Shown in pieces: positions 24,365-34,186 of a DNA stretch of 64,000 bases. A program made the position numbers and the translations under genes. Position 1 is the stretch's first letter. Every line of letters starts with the position of its first letter. The notes under the pieces were generated by a model. That model saw nothing but the letters and a program-made list of their open reading frames with translations, searched no databases and was not told the origin of the DNA. This DNA comes from Odontocerum albicorne (taxonomy: Eukaryota > Arthropoda > Insecta > Trichoptera > Odontoceridae), in NCBI GenBank assembly GCA_949825065.1, contig OX463852.1, positions 18,254,189-18,318,188 on the forward strand. Reading direction: 5' to 3'.

Positions 24365-24436
24365 TGCCTCCTGTGAGGATTGAACTCACGACCCCTGGTT
24401 TACGAGACCAGTGCTCTACCACTGAGCTAAAGAGGC
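24365..24436 (-). tRNA. tRNA-Thr: tRNA-Thr (anticodon CGT)
   Basis: The 72-nt minus-strand sequence folds completely. The acceptor stem is GCCTCTT paired with AGGAGGC, with discriminator A. The D arm is GCTCAGTGGTAGAGC, the anticodon stem CTGGT/ACCAG holds the loop CTCGTAA (anticodon CGT), and the T arm is GTGAG TTCAATC CTCAC. A box and B box are intact, there is no intron, and pol III T-runs follow. Anticodon CGT reads ACG. It is the only Thr gene in the window and appears functional, though a SINE source copy or isolated retro-copy cannot be excluded from one locus. Confidence 0.93.
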
Positions 24437-24689
24437 AGATGCGACGCGCGCCCGAAACACCATATAAAAGCCTAGATACCCATCCAGGGACCGTTTCACG
24501 ACTGGAGTTGAACTTTATGGTTCTGAGAAAACGTATTATGTCATTTATGTTTCGTCGTAAAAGTTGAAGGTGGTAATATTATCTCGAATAATGGTTGATA
24601 ATATTACATAGTATGACATTCGAAGATTATGTAAACATTTTATCATCATCGTCATCTACAATATTGGGGTTGATTTTAATGTGATGTCA

Positions 24690-24905
24690 AGTGATATCAC
24701 CTCCAAGGTGCTTTTTAAGAGAACTTCAAGTTCTTTTGTTTTAAATTGGTGTTTGCTGGTGGAACTTTCTATAACACCAATATATTTTTTAATAAATCCC
24801 AAGATTTTTCATTTTCCCGAGTGATTCTGTTCACGTGTTCGATAAATGAAAGTTTTTCATCAAATATAATTCCTAGGTCTTTTATAAACTGAACATTACT
24901 TATGT
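24690..24905 (-). mobile_element. LINE reverse transcriptase fragment
   Basis: The minus strand reads NVQFIKDLGIIFDEKLSFIE, then HVNRITRENEKS. The VKDLGVxFDxxLxFxxHI motif is standard in jockey/CR1-type LINE reverse transcriptases just after the catalytic core. Confidence 0.6.
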
Positions 24906-24994
24906 GAAAAGTTAACCAAATATTGAGATAATAAGATAACTCAGCTGGTGAGACTGCAACCCCGACTTAACCCCGAAAGAAGAGAACAAAGATA

Positions 24995-25444
24995 CAGTTA
25001 TCCCTCCATTTAAACGGGTAATTGGCCCCAGAAAAAAAATAGTGCGTAAATGGAACTATTAAATGCTATGTAAAATAGGTGTCTTCTTACGTCTTTAAAA
25101 ATTTCAGATATTCTATTCTCATATAGTTAAACAAAAAAAAATTATGCCTATAAGTGGTTACTGATAACTAATAACACTCATTTTAATTAGATCTATTTGA
25201 TACATTTATATGTATGAAGAAAAAAAATACAGAACTTGCAATATGTTATACCTATTCTAAGTATCTCGCGCTGGATGCATCCTCCATGGTTGCTTATGTC
25301 GCTTTTACAGTTGTATATAAAAAAAATCGACATAACATAGAAGCCAAAATATTATTTAATACATGTGACTCATTTCAAACAGAATAAAGCGCACGTTAAT
25401 TTGAATCCGTGTAAATGGATACCACGTAAATCGAGGGATTACTG
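24995..25444. mobile_element. Non-autonomous Tigger/pogo-like MITE
   Basis: Left end CAGTTATCCCTCCATTTAAA, and the right end read inverted is CAGTAATCCCTCGATTTACG. A TA dinucleotide flanks each side (24993-24994 and 25445-25446). The 450-bp body has no coding capacity. TA duplication plus CAGTnATCCCTC termini fit the pogo/Tigger branch of Tc1/mariner. Confidence 0.7.
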
Positions 25445-25852
25445 TATCAGAAAATACCATTACACGGACAATAATAACTAAGAATTTCGACTGATCTAGT
25501 GTTGATTTATATCAATAATTTATATTTTTATATTATCTCACAGTCTTATCGTTAGTGGAATTTATAACTAACCTAAAAAAAATTTGCAAACTATTGACCT
25601 TAATTAACTTTATATTTTTTAAATGATCAAGTCTTGAGATAAAAAAATTGACCTTCTGACAAATAATAAAAATAACTTCGTAACTGATCATCAAACTAAT
25701 TAATTAGATAAACAATAATAGATTTTGAGGACATACTCGTATATACATTTTTATTTTCCACTTTATACGGATTTCTCATGTTACATAATGTTGGTCTGAT
25801 CAATTTTAATTTATATGGAAGAAGGGAGGATTCTTTTCGTTCTACCATACTA

Positions 25853-26067
25853 TAGTTCGGAAATTCTAGGATGAGTCCTGTGGCAGCTCACAAATTTGCC
25901 CCAATACAACCTAATGTAATGTATTTACCTAAATAACTTGCTATTTATTAGAATTGAGGCTTATATTAAAGTTGATAAAATAATTAAAATTACTGACCAT
26001 CGTTACAAGGTTGTATTGGGGCAAATTTGTGAGCTGTCACAGGACTCATCCTAGATTTTCTGAACTA
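25853..26067. mobile_element. 215-bp foldback MITE, copy 1
   Basis: Long terminal inverted repeats of about 60 bp start TAGTTCGGAAATTCTAGGAT and contain CACAAATTTGCCCCAATACA. The middle is AT-rich. It is flanked by TA (25851-25852) and sits 400 bp from a second copy of the same length in the opposite internal orientation. Confidence 0.85.
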
Positions 26068-26307
26068 CAGGATGCGCCGAGAATATATCCACTATGTCAT
26101 CAATCGGTTCCAAAGCTAACATAACTACATACCATACATATAGCGTTATTTAGTTAGCCTTGGATCAAATGGGATCTAGTTTAATATGCAACTAGTTGCG
26201 CACACATAACATCTAACATAAATTGAATGCATATATGCAAAAATAATACTTAATCCAGAGAAGACATTTTATGGTTTAATCTTTAATAGACCTACAGACA
26301 CTCAGTA

Positions 26308-26455
26308 AGATCCTCCGTGACCTAGTTGGTAAGACGCCTCTCTTCCGATCAGGAGGTTTAGGGTTCGATTCCCACTAAAATCCCAGATGTACGAAATGTG
26401 TTTGTTATAGTTTGAGTAAAAAAATCTGGCTTTCAACGGGAACAGAAGTCGGAAA
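26308..26455 (+). repeat. tRNA-derived SINE
   Basis: Head TCCGTGACCTAGTTGGTAAG (A box) and GGTTCGATTCCC (B box), 36 bp apart. A body follows that does not fold as a tRNA acceptor stem. Confidence 0.65.
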
Positions 26456-26474
26456 AGAGGTTTCTTACTAACTA

Positions 26475-26689
26475 TAGTTCGGAAATTCTAGGATGAGTCA
26501 TGTGACAGCTCACAAATTTGCCCCAATACAACCTTATAACGATGTTCAGTAATTTTAATTATTTTATCAACTTTAATATAAGCCTCAATTCTAATAAATA
26601 GCAAGTTATTTAGGTAAATACATTATATAAGGTTGTATTGGGGCAAATTTGTAAGCTGTCACAGGACTCATTCTAGAATTTCCGAACTA
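26475..26689. mobile_element. 215-bp foldback MITE, copy 2
   Basis: Same terminal repeats as 25853-26067 and the same 215-bp length. The asymmetric middle (CTTTAATATAAGCCTCAATT) is inverted relative to copy 1. The outer ends form a perfect CTATAGTTCGG/CCGAACTATAG pair. Confidence 0.85.
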
Positions 26690-26691
26690 TA

Positions 26692-27094
26692 GGTCACGGA
26701 AGTTATTGTTATACTCGTACGAATTATTTTTTTAATTATTTATTAACATCTTATTGCATAACAATCTGGTTAAACTAACCAATTATTTTATGTTTTCTTA
26801 AGTTTCTCGAAATAGATAAAATGTGCACCAAAAAAACGCGAATAAACAAACACGTGCACCAAATAAACGCGAAAACCCTTATGGCACAGACCACAAGAAT
26901 CAGGTAGATTTCATCTGTATGGAAAGGGTATTTTCAGTTTTATGGTGCCCTGTAGGTATTGTACCATTTCTCTCAAACAAATTGCACCATTCTATTGGAT
27001 ATATTTTATTCTACACCGGTAATAAATAAACATAAAGATAAACTTTTTAACGCAGGTTCGTTTCGGAATTTTCTGGTCATCACCAAAGAAAGTA
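26692..27094. other. Spacer, no gene recognised
   Basis: Short overlapping plus-strand ORFs (26823-27237) have no motif. Nothing else seen. Confidence 0.4.
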
Positions 27095-28005
27095 CGAGGG
27101 TCATCCAGAAAGTAAGGATACAACATTTATGTAGGATCGAAAAACGCTTGTATTTAATTGAAATTTACAGGATATTTCACAAATATATTAAACTATTTAT
27201 CAACGTAATTGCCGTCGAGATCGAGACATTTATGTAGTCGGGGCACCAGCTTTTGTATGCCAGTGTCATAGACCTCCGCCGCCAGCTCTTTCAGCCACTT
27301 CTTCACAGCTTCCTCGACTTCCTGATCGTTGAAAAATTGTTGGGGTGTAGTGACATACCCACGTCTCATTCCCCGTCACGATAGAGTCCAGAAAAGCTTC
27401 TCACTCCTGTGCAAAACGATCCAAAAATTCACGCGCGGAGGTCACGCGATTTTGACGGTGCTCCGGTGTGAGCATTCTGGGCACCCATCTCGCACACAAC
27501 TTCTTGTAACCAAGTATTTACGACACAATATTACCAAGGAGACTTTGAGAAATGTCAGGAAATTCTTCGTAAAGGACGTCAAGTGTTACACGCCGGTCAT
27601 TTTGCACTTGTTATTCAATTTTTTGCAAAAAATCACTGCCTTGCCTCGTCGTATCCGTACGGCCTTCTCTGAACAACCAAACCAACTTCGTTATATGTTG
27701 TCGACTCATCACATCACTACCATAAACTTCCACGAGCTTTCGATGGATATTCGCGACGGTATTGTTCTGCAAAATCAAAAAACGGATGACCGCGCGGGTC
27801 TCGCACGGACGAGAGTTGGCGGGAGCGCCCGACGACCTCTCCATCGGAAGAATTTACTGTGACTGAACAAAATGGCCGACAAACACGCGGGACCAAATAA
27901 ACTGACCGTTAGGATCCCCCCTACACGCCAGGTGCACCAACTTTGAAACCTAAAATTCCCCCGGCCTCAGGAGCCCTTGTAACCTTAGTTTCTAGATGAC
28001 CCTCG
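27095..28005 (-). mobile_element. Internally deleted mariner-like element
   Basis: Inverted termini CGAGGGTCATCCAGAAAGTA and CGAGGGTCATCTAGAAACTA bound 911 bp, preceded on the left by TA. On the minus strand the N-terminal helix-turn-helix region survives (RFLILQNNTVANIHRKLVEV, YGSDVMSRQHITKL), then pieces reaching a GxExW catalytic block. It then jumps to the C-terminus (FFNDQEVEEAVKKWLKELAA, RLHKCLDLDGNYVDK, stop). The middle with the second and third catalytic Asp residues is gone. The 177-codon plus-strand ORF across it is antisense shadow. Confidence 0.8.
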
Positions 28006-28489
28006 AACATTGAAATTTTTCGGAAGTTGTGACAGAAGATCCTCTCCAATACGTAGTTTTTCTATTGAAATCTATCTAAAGTGGAGCTACAAAAATAAAA
28101 GAGGAAATAGTGTTGAAATTTTTTTTACATTTACAGAGTATTTGTGGTGCGTTGCGTGCTCGTATTGCAAGATATATAAAGAAGATAAATTATTGCTTTG
28201 TCCATGATTGTATATGCTTGTATTGGTTTATTACGAGCAAATTGTTGCTGACCAGTAAGCACACCGTCTTGACAGATCAAACCCAAGATTTCGATGGAAT
28301 TAGATTCAATTTTTAAGGCGAGTGGCACTTTAATCTGGTCCAGTCTTTCCTTAGTCATAGTTTTATAAAAAAGCAATTCCTCACCGCAGATACAGAGAAT
28401 CGTCCATCATGTTACATTTCTTATTCTGACACGTTGTCTTTGGTTCTCACAACTCCTGGAACATAACCTGTTTAGAAATTTCCAGGTTC
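28006..28489. other. Spacer with unclassified repeat
   Basis: A segment near 28190-28300 (CAGTAAGCACACCGTCTTGACAGATCAAACCC) resembles one near 5455-5510, so part is dispersed repeat. No gene seen. Confidence 0.35.
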
Positions 28490-28870
28490 TCCAGGGCAGC
28501 TCAGAGCCAGGTGGCAGTACTTTTACAGCCAAAATCCACCTGATAGGGCCCGATATTTTATTCACTCTAGCAATAATAGGTGGTTCTTCAAGAGGCTTAG
28601 TAGCCCTAATGAAACTGAACCTGAATTTCAGCCTAGAGGTTGGTGGTTATACAAAGAATGTCTAGGGTCATTCAATTGGTTGGATATCTTGATTTCAATG
28701 TCTCTTCTGATTTTTGGAGCAGCGATCCTTGCGAGGACAGTGCACTACATTTAGAACTGTTGGTTTAATACAACCCATGATGAGATGACATGTTTCGTTC
28801 AGGGTAACCTCCACCTGATCAGTGACTTGAAGGCACAACGCATATACAGGTTAAACCCAAATATAGTACA
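28490..28870 (-). mobile_element. LINE C-terminal region, decayed
   Basis: The minus strand reads LNETCHLIMGCIKPTVLN, then RIAAPKIRRDIEIKISNQLN and DPRHSLYNHQPLG. The LNxTxRxITGCLKPT...L.GIAPPxIRRD pattern is typical of a large insect LINE polyprotein C-terminus. Frameshifts and stops are present. Confidence 0.6.
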
Positions 28871-28894
28871 TAGATAGTTTAAGAAAACATATAT

Positions 28895-28990
28895 AGTATA
28901 AAACAGGCATAGACCCGCGGCCCACCAGGGTGTTTTGTGTGGCCCGCAAGCTGTTTTTTTTTATAAATCATGAAGGAAAAAGCAATAAAA
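28895..28990. mobile_element. Solo hAT-like terminus
   Basis: CAGGCATAGACCCGCGGCCC followed by GTGTGGCCCGCAAGCTG is the wording of many animal hAT (Charlie-like) ends. No opposite end found. Confidence 0.4.
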
Positions 28991-29094
28991 TATAGTTGCT
29001 TAATAATAATGGGCTGTTTGAACTCCAGGCCTTAAGCCACTTTATAAGAAAAGAAAAATCTACCCTGCGAGTTATTTTCCTTCTCCCCTGGCGT

Positions 29095-29320
29095 CAACAC
29101 TACTTTTCACACTTAGGTGTGTTGCCACCGGAGGAGTCCCTATGGGCAGTTCCTTCTTCGTCACTACGCGCTCATAAAAAAATGAAGAATATTTAGATCT
29201 TCTAGTATAGATTGCACTAGATGGGGACTTATTTTGTCCCCCATAACATCATGGGTGGTGGTGGGATCGAACTCAACTATTTCATAATAGCGACACACCT
29301 TAGTTTCCCGACACGAAGAA
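29095..29320. repeat. Dispersed repeat, copy 1
   Basis: Shares with 43530-43725 the order: CACTTAGGTGTGTTGCC..., TTCCTTCTTCGTCACTAC, then GGGGACTTATTTTGTCCCCCATAA and CATGGGTGGTGGTGGGAT. The second block contains a B-box-like segment. Unclassified. Confidence 0.55.
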
Positions 29321-29549
29321 GAAGATTTATAGTAAATACAAAAATATTATTCAAATGGGAAAAAATGATAATCATATAATATTATATACACAAAAATTCA
29401 AAAACATATACGTACATATTTATTTTTTACATGTAATATGTAACCAAAATAATATTTATTTAGGTATTTACGTAATACTCGTATGACACTCATATAATGT
29501 GAATTGTATTTATATTTAAAAAAAAAAATTATGTGAGATTTTGTCTACC

Positions 29550-29650
29550 CTCATGGTTCAGTGATTAAATCGTTTGGCTCACGAACCAAGTGTCACAATT
29601 TTTTCCACTGTGATTCCGGGCTGGTAGGATCGAGTATCCATAAAATATCA
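29550..29650 (+). repeat. SINE-like head
   Basis: TCATGGTTCAGTGATTAAAT resembles a tRNA A box, and GGTAGGATCGAGTATCC sits at B-box distance after an unusually long insertion. Weak case. Confidence 0.35.
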
Positions 29651-29805
29651 TTTGGTGGCACTTTGTAGCAGCCTGCCTATTAGCAAGCCGAGGTATTTGA
29701 CAAAGTGGTCTTGGGATGATAGTGATATGCCGCGAAAAAAAACAGCGTTACTTCATTTTCAGGCTTTTGATATGCCTATTCATTAAATAAAAAACGCCCG
29801 TGCCT

Positions 29806-30051
29806 TTACCCAATACCGATTTTGTCAGGCGGCCCAAAAAGGTTGATGCCCCCTGGTATAAAACAAATGCGAAATAATTGTTTTGTCGAAACAATCTCTA
29901 TTACTAAGAAAGTTATAAGTACATACTTTCTACAAAACCATTTTCTGAAATGTTTGATGTCAATATCCAACGACCCATTCAAAAGGTACAGCCCGCGAAC
30001 CAAAGGAAGAGCATTTGGTAAGTTAGTTCTACTTATTTCCAGTCGAAACAA
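29806..30051 (-). mobile_element. LINE C-terminus
   Basis: Minus-strand frame reads RLEISRTNLPNALPLVRGLY and LLNGSLDIDIKHFRKWFCRK. The RxxNLxxxxPLxRxLxLLN...xDI...FR ending is typical of jockey-clade LINE proteins. The opposite-strand ORF here is a shadow. Confidence 0.45.
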
Positions 30052-30342
30052 CTCAATTTTTCTGTATCTTAAATATCCGACACTGTCCTTCGCCTATCTG
30101 CTATGACCACATCTCTTCCAGTCAAACTGACTTCTATCGGCTTCACTGGTACACACCACACACCACACCGTGTCCATGCAACGTGATCACCATCGATACT
30201 AGCATGGCATGGCTACTACTACTTGCAATTCGTGTAATACTGCAATTCGTGTAATACTCGTATGGTATGTAGCACGTTCGATAAGGTGTAAGTGGAAAAT
30301 CTATGGAGAGTAAAATAAACATTTACGAAAATTGACGAATTC

Positions 30343-30556
30343 CGTGGCCTAGTAGATATTAAGCTTCACATTAACCCGGGAGTTTTGGATTCAATTACCA
30401 ACGGTACCAGAAAGAAAATAAATATCTGATGACTATGTTCGCGCGCTAACTTCGTGTGCTTTTCGCTTAAGGCCATTTTAACAACTTTCTGGTTGGTTGG
30501 AAGATATTGCCACATGGCAATAAGCTCGCTAGGTTATACAACAAAAGTGTAATACA
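30343..30556 (+). repeat. SINE with conserved central domain
   Basis: Head TTCCGTGGCCTAGTAGATAT and B-box-like TTTTGGATTCAATTACC, then the central domain CTTAAGGCCATTTTAACAAC, TTTCTGGTTGGTTGGAAGAT and TTGCCACATGGCAATAAGCT. Plus-strand copy of the 17858 family, probably complete. Confidence 0.75.
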
Positions 30557-30799
30557 ATTCAATACAAAATCCGATTCACAATATCTTTATTTTAATTTTA
30601 TAAGATTATGTTGAATAACTTTCGAATCAAAAAAATAATTTAACAAAGGTTTCGACTTAAACTTTGTGAAACTCTATATTAGAAAATTAATGACTGTCAT
30701 TCCACTTATTACATTAATCCCCGCTAGAGCTCCGTATCAACCCCAAAGATAGCTAGAAATAATGGATGAACGGACAAAATAATATAATATATATTATAG

Positions 30800-31136
30800 C
30801 ATACTTAAGATTAAAGTGAATGATATTCTGAAAGAAGGAATCGTAGAAAGTTAGAGAAATCGTAGATGTATGTATGAAGAAGAGGCTAAGGACGTGTGTC
30901 GAGATAGGAAAGTTTGGCCAGGGAAATGGCGTGATGGTATGTATGTATGAATCGTAGATGTATGTATGAAGAAGAGGCTAAGGACGTGTGTCGAGATAGG
31001 AAATTCTGGCCAGGGAAATGGCGTGATGGTATGTATGTATGAATCGTAGATGTATGTATGAAGAAGAGGCTAAGGACGTGTGTCGAGATAGGAAATTCTG
31101 GCCAGGGAAATGGCGTGATGGTATGTATGTATGAAT
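30800..31136 (+). mobile_element. LINE-A 3' tail, last 92 bp triplicated
   Basis: NDILKEG-like sequence (GTGAATGATATTCTGAAAGA) leads into the family tail. The terminal unit starting CGTAGATGTATGTATGAAGA begins at 30861, 30953 and 31045, exactly 92 bp apart and nearly identical. Each unit ends GCGTGATGGTATGTATGTAT. Confidence 0.8.
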
Positions 31137-31224
31137 TAATGCAAGAATAGATTAAATACACGACAAATCAATAACTAACACATATTTACACCAAAGTAAA
31201 ATAACTGAATGGCGGAGACAATTT

Positions 31225-31336
31225 GAAAGATAATTCTACATATTGATGGAATAACCCTGAATGTCTCACGCTTACTTCCAGAAAGATAATTCTACATATT
31301 GATGGAATAACCCTGAATGTCTCACGCTTACTTCCA
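31225..31336. repeat. Tandem duplication, two 56-bp copies
   Basis: GAAAGATAATTCTACATATT at 31225 and again at 31281, identical through to CTTACTTCCA. Confidence 0.9.
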
Positions 31337-32186
31337 GAAAAAAATAGGACCTGCATATTACACCTAAAATAGTATAGGTAAAAATATTTTTTAACCCAAA
31401 CACAAGGGAGATAAACTATTTTATACAAGAGCGGCGTATACTCGTATAAAAAATAGAACGTGTTTGTGAAAGTACATATATAGGAATGACACAAAGAAAC
31501 ATTGGCACTAGAATATAAGAACATAAGCGTTGTCTATCTAATAACAATTTTCAGAATTTGCGAACCGTATTATAGAGACAAGTCATATTTCAAAGATAGT
31601 CACGTTAATGCTTTACATACGTCAAAGAAAATATATAAAACAATTAATTTAGTAACAAAATATATACATAAAGCCAAAAGTAATAAATAATCAAATAATA
31701 CAAAAGGTTTCATTTCTCTTAAACAATTTGCTTTTAAGTCAATAGACCATTTACACTTGCGATATAACATGACACCAGTCTAACCTATGAACTGCTCTCG
31801 TAAAAAATCGGGATAATTTCGCCTGAAGAGAACTTCGGGATAGGAGGTAGAAACACGTGCAGTGTGAATTAATGTAACTAGTGGAATAACTACGTAATTT
31901 ATTGTTAAATTATTTTCGTCATAGTTTATATTTTTTTAATATAATAAATGTCTGTTTGAGGCATGGATTGCCGATTATTATTCTCGTACCTGTCCCGTCT
32001 TTTCATATCTGAATTTACTGTCCAAAACTTAAATATTTAGTACTTCAGTAGTTTCTCACATATTCTCATACTGCTTTATTTTCTTCAAATTTTACTGGCA
32101 CCAATCATCCTCTTTATAGGATGGAATGCCTTATTGAAAAATAATTACCCCATTTCTCTTTTGTCGTGACAAGAGAAACATAAATA
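31337..32186. other. Intergenic, no gene recognised
   Basis: AT-rich spacer, nothing identified. Confidence 0.4.
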
Positions 32187-33064
32187 TTAGGTTGTTTCGA
32201 AAATAATGGCTGATTTTAACCTCCAAATTCAATCAAACATAACTTTTGAGTAAATAAACTTGATTAATCAAAGTAAAAGCCATTTAATTCTATGCTTTTT
32301 TGGCAACAAATCACAAGTTTATATTTATGCCTATAGAATAAATTCAGGAGAATTAGAATCCAATAATGCTTTAAAGGTATTTTCAGCTGTTTCTCTGTTA
32401 TTAATATTTTTCTGCCGTAAATAGTTATCGAGTAGCTTAAAAAGGTGAAAATCGGTTGGCGATAAGATCGAGTGAATAAGGCGGATGAGGTAATTTTTCG
32501 TAGCCCAACTCGTTAATTTTACGATTGAGAAATCGAAGAACACATTTCGAAGCGGCATTTTTTGGTTATCATTAAGTTAATGTGGAACTCACTTATCAAG
32601 TTTTTTCACCTTTCCAATTAGATTCATATATAACATACATAAATTGAAGCAGCAACAACATCCAACAATCTTATGCTATTTCCAATGCCATTTGATAATA
32701 ATAATTGTTGTGTGTTTTCTTCCAATAAAGCTTTCAACCCGTCGTTTTCAACAGTAGCAGGACGTCCTCCACCTTCTTCATCTTTAAGACTTAATCCAAT
32801 AATAAACTTTTCGACTCGACGCCGCACTGTTCGTTAAGAAGTGGTCCTTCACCCCGAGTTTGGTTAACATTAACATTGCTTGCTGTTTGAGATGTATAAT
32901 GCCCAAGTTTAAATTCAAGTAATGCAAATCAAAAACCTGACTCAATAAATAAATATAGCAGACTCCTAACTGTCATACAAAAATATATGAACAAATATTT
33001 CCTAGCAAAGAACTTTTGAAATTATATTATATTAAAAATGGCCATTATTTTGGGAGCAACTTAC
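32187..33064 (-). mobile_element. Internally deleted mariner of the cecropia/Hsmar1 type
   Basis: Inverted ends TTAGGTTGTTTCGAAAATAA and GTAAGTTGCTCCCAAAATAA with TA on both sides (32185-32186, 33065-33066) give 878 bp. On the minus strand an N-terminal piece reads LSLKDEEGGGRPATVENDGL. The C-terminal piece reads ILSPTDFHLFKLLDNYLRQK and ENTFKALLDSNSPEF, which parallels the Hsmar1/SETMAR C-terminus (SPTDYHxFKHLxNFL ... AENAFxEF). The central catalytic part is deleted, so it is non-autonomous. Confidence 0.8.
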
Positions 33065-33074
33065 TAGAAGCAAT

Positions 33075-33310
33075 CTGTGCTCATATTATGGGCGAGGTAA
33101 TATTAATGAGCAGAAAATCTCACTAAAAATCATATTACAAATGGAAAATTGTCCTCATATCATGGCCCAGTTCGCGGATGGCAAATTTCATCTGAAATTA
33201 AATAGAAAATGGTATGGATTTGGGCTCATAGTATTATGGGCCAGTTAACGGAGAGCAAATCTCATTCGAATGCGTATCATATTATGGGCCTGTTAACGGA
33301 CAACGATGAC
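33075..33310. repeat. Degenerate minisatellite of about four units
   Basis: Four irregular units share CTCATATTATGGGC(C/G)AG, GTTAACGGA(G/C)(A/G)GCAAATCTCATT or variants, with spacings between roughly 40 and 75 bp. Confidence 0.65.
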
Positions 33311-34102
33311 GCGATTTGATACATGTCACACATCTAATTACTACTATTTATTTATGTGAAATCGAGAGCAGCCGGTGCGCGAAAACTAAAAATGCCATCC
33401 AAATCCGTAGTTCAATTTAAATATTTTTAAGTATGTATTCGTTTTGCATTTAATTTAAATATTAAACTGTCTACAAATACATCAATTTAAGATTAATATT
33501 CTGCGATATGTATAGATAGATACCTACATATGTTTAATTATTATTACATTAAAAAACAGTGTTTAACGATGTATTTTTATCGATTTCTAGTGTTTTAATT
33601 CCATAACAATAAATAAAAAAAATATATTAATAAAATCTTAGAATTTACTAAGATTATGCGTTTTATGAATAGGAACTAAAATCCTAGGTAACTAATACTC
33701 ATGAGACAGCCACATTAAGGGCGGCCTGCGCAGACAGGCAATACAAGGAGCGTCCCTTGTCCCTTGAATCGGCCGCCGGTGTGCGCCGCACCATTAGACG
33801 TGTGAACTATGAATATAGCGGCTGATACCACCAACTGGAGTCTTTTCAATACCTTCGGAGTGTGCCAAGAGTTCAGCGAATGAAGAAAAAGAAGCAAAGG
33901 ATTGTCGACAGTAAAACCGGCTGATATTTTCGTAAGTTGAAAATAATGTCATAATATGTATGTGCCTTTTGCGTACACAGCATGTAGAATGGATGATAAA
34001 AATTAATAAAATAATGAATGATTAAATTGATCTTTTATATACATACCTTAAGTGTCGAGAAGAATTTTGGATATCTGTAAAAAAATATACTTAATAAAAA
34101 TA
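33311..34102. other. Intergenic with a small GC-rich patch
   Basis: The patch at 33715-33850 (GGGCGGCCTGCGCAGACAGG, GGCCGCCGGTGTGCGCCGC) stands out from its AT-rich surroundings. A 60-codon minus-strand ORF there has no family resemblance. Confidence 0.4.
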
Positions 34103-34111
34103 ACAAAAAAA
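34103..34111 (-). terminator. RNA polymerase III terminator of the tRNA-Phe gene
   Basis: A run of seven T on the minus strand begins three bases after the tRNA 3' end. Confidence 0.75.
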
Positions 34112-34113
34112 GC

Positions 34114-34186
34114 TGCCGAAACCAGGGATCGAACCAGGGACCTTTAGATCTTCAGTCTAACGCTCTCCCAACTGAGCTATTTCGGC
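34114..34186 (-). tRNA. tRNA-Phe: tRNA-Phe (anticodon GAA)
   Basis: The 73-nt minus-strand sequence starts GCCGAAATAGCTCAGTTGGG. The anticodon stem TTAGA/TCTAA encloses the loop CTGAAGA with anticodon GAA, and the T arm is CCTGG TTCGATC CCTGG. The acceptor GCCGAAA pairs with TTTCGGC, and the discriminator is A. Both internal promoter boxes are intact, there is no intron, and a T-run follows immediately. It matches the standard eukaryotic cytosolic tRNA-Phe closely and should be functional. Confidence 0.96.

Noticed and set aside
26308..26380. Functional tRNA gene
   Set aside because: Good A and B boxes, but no acceptor pairing and a SINE-like body follows.
27329..27862. 177-codon plus-strand ORF
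   Set aside because: It is antisense to the deleted mariner transposase at 27095-28005, whose helix-turn-helix reads on the minus strand.
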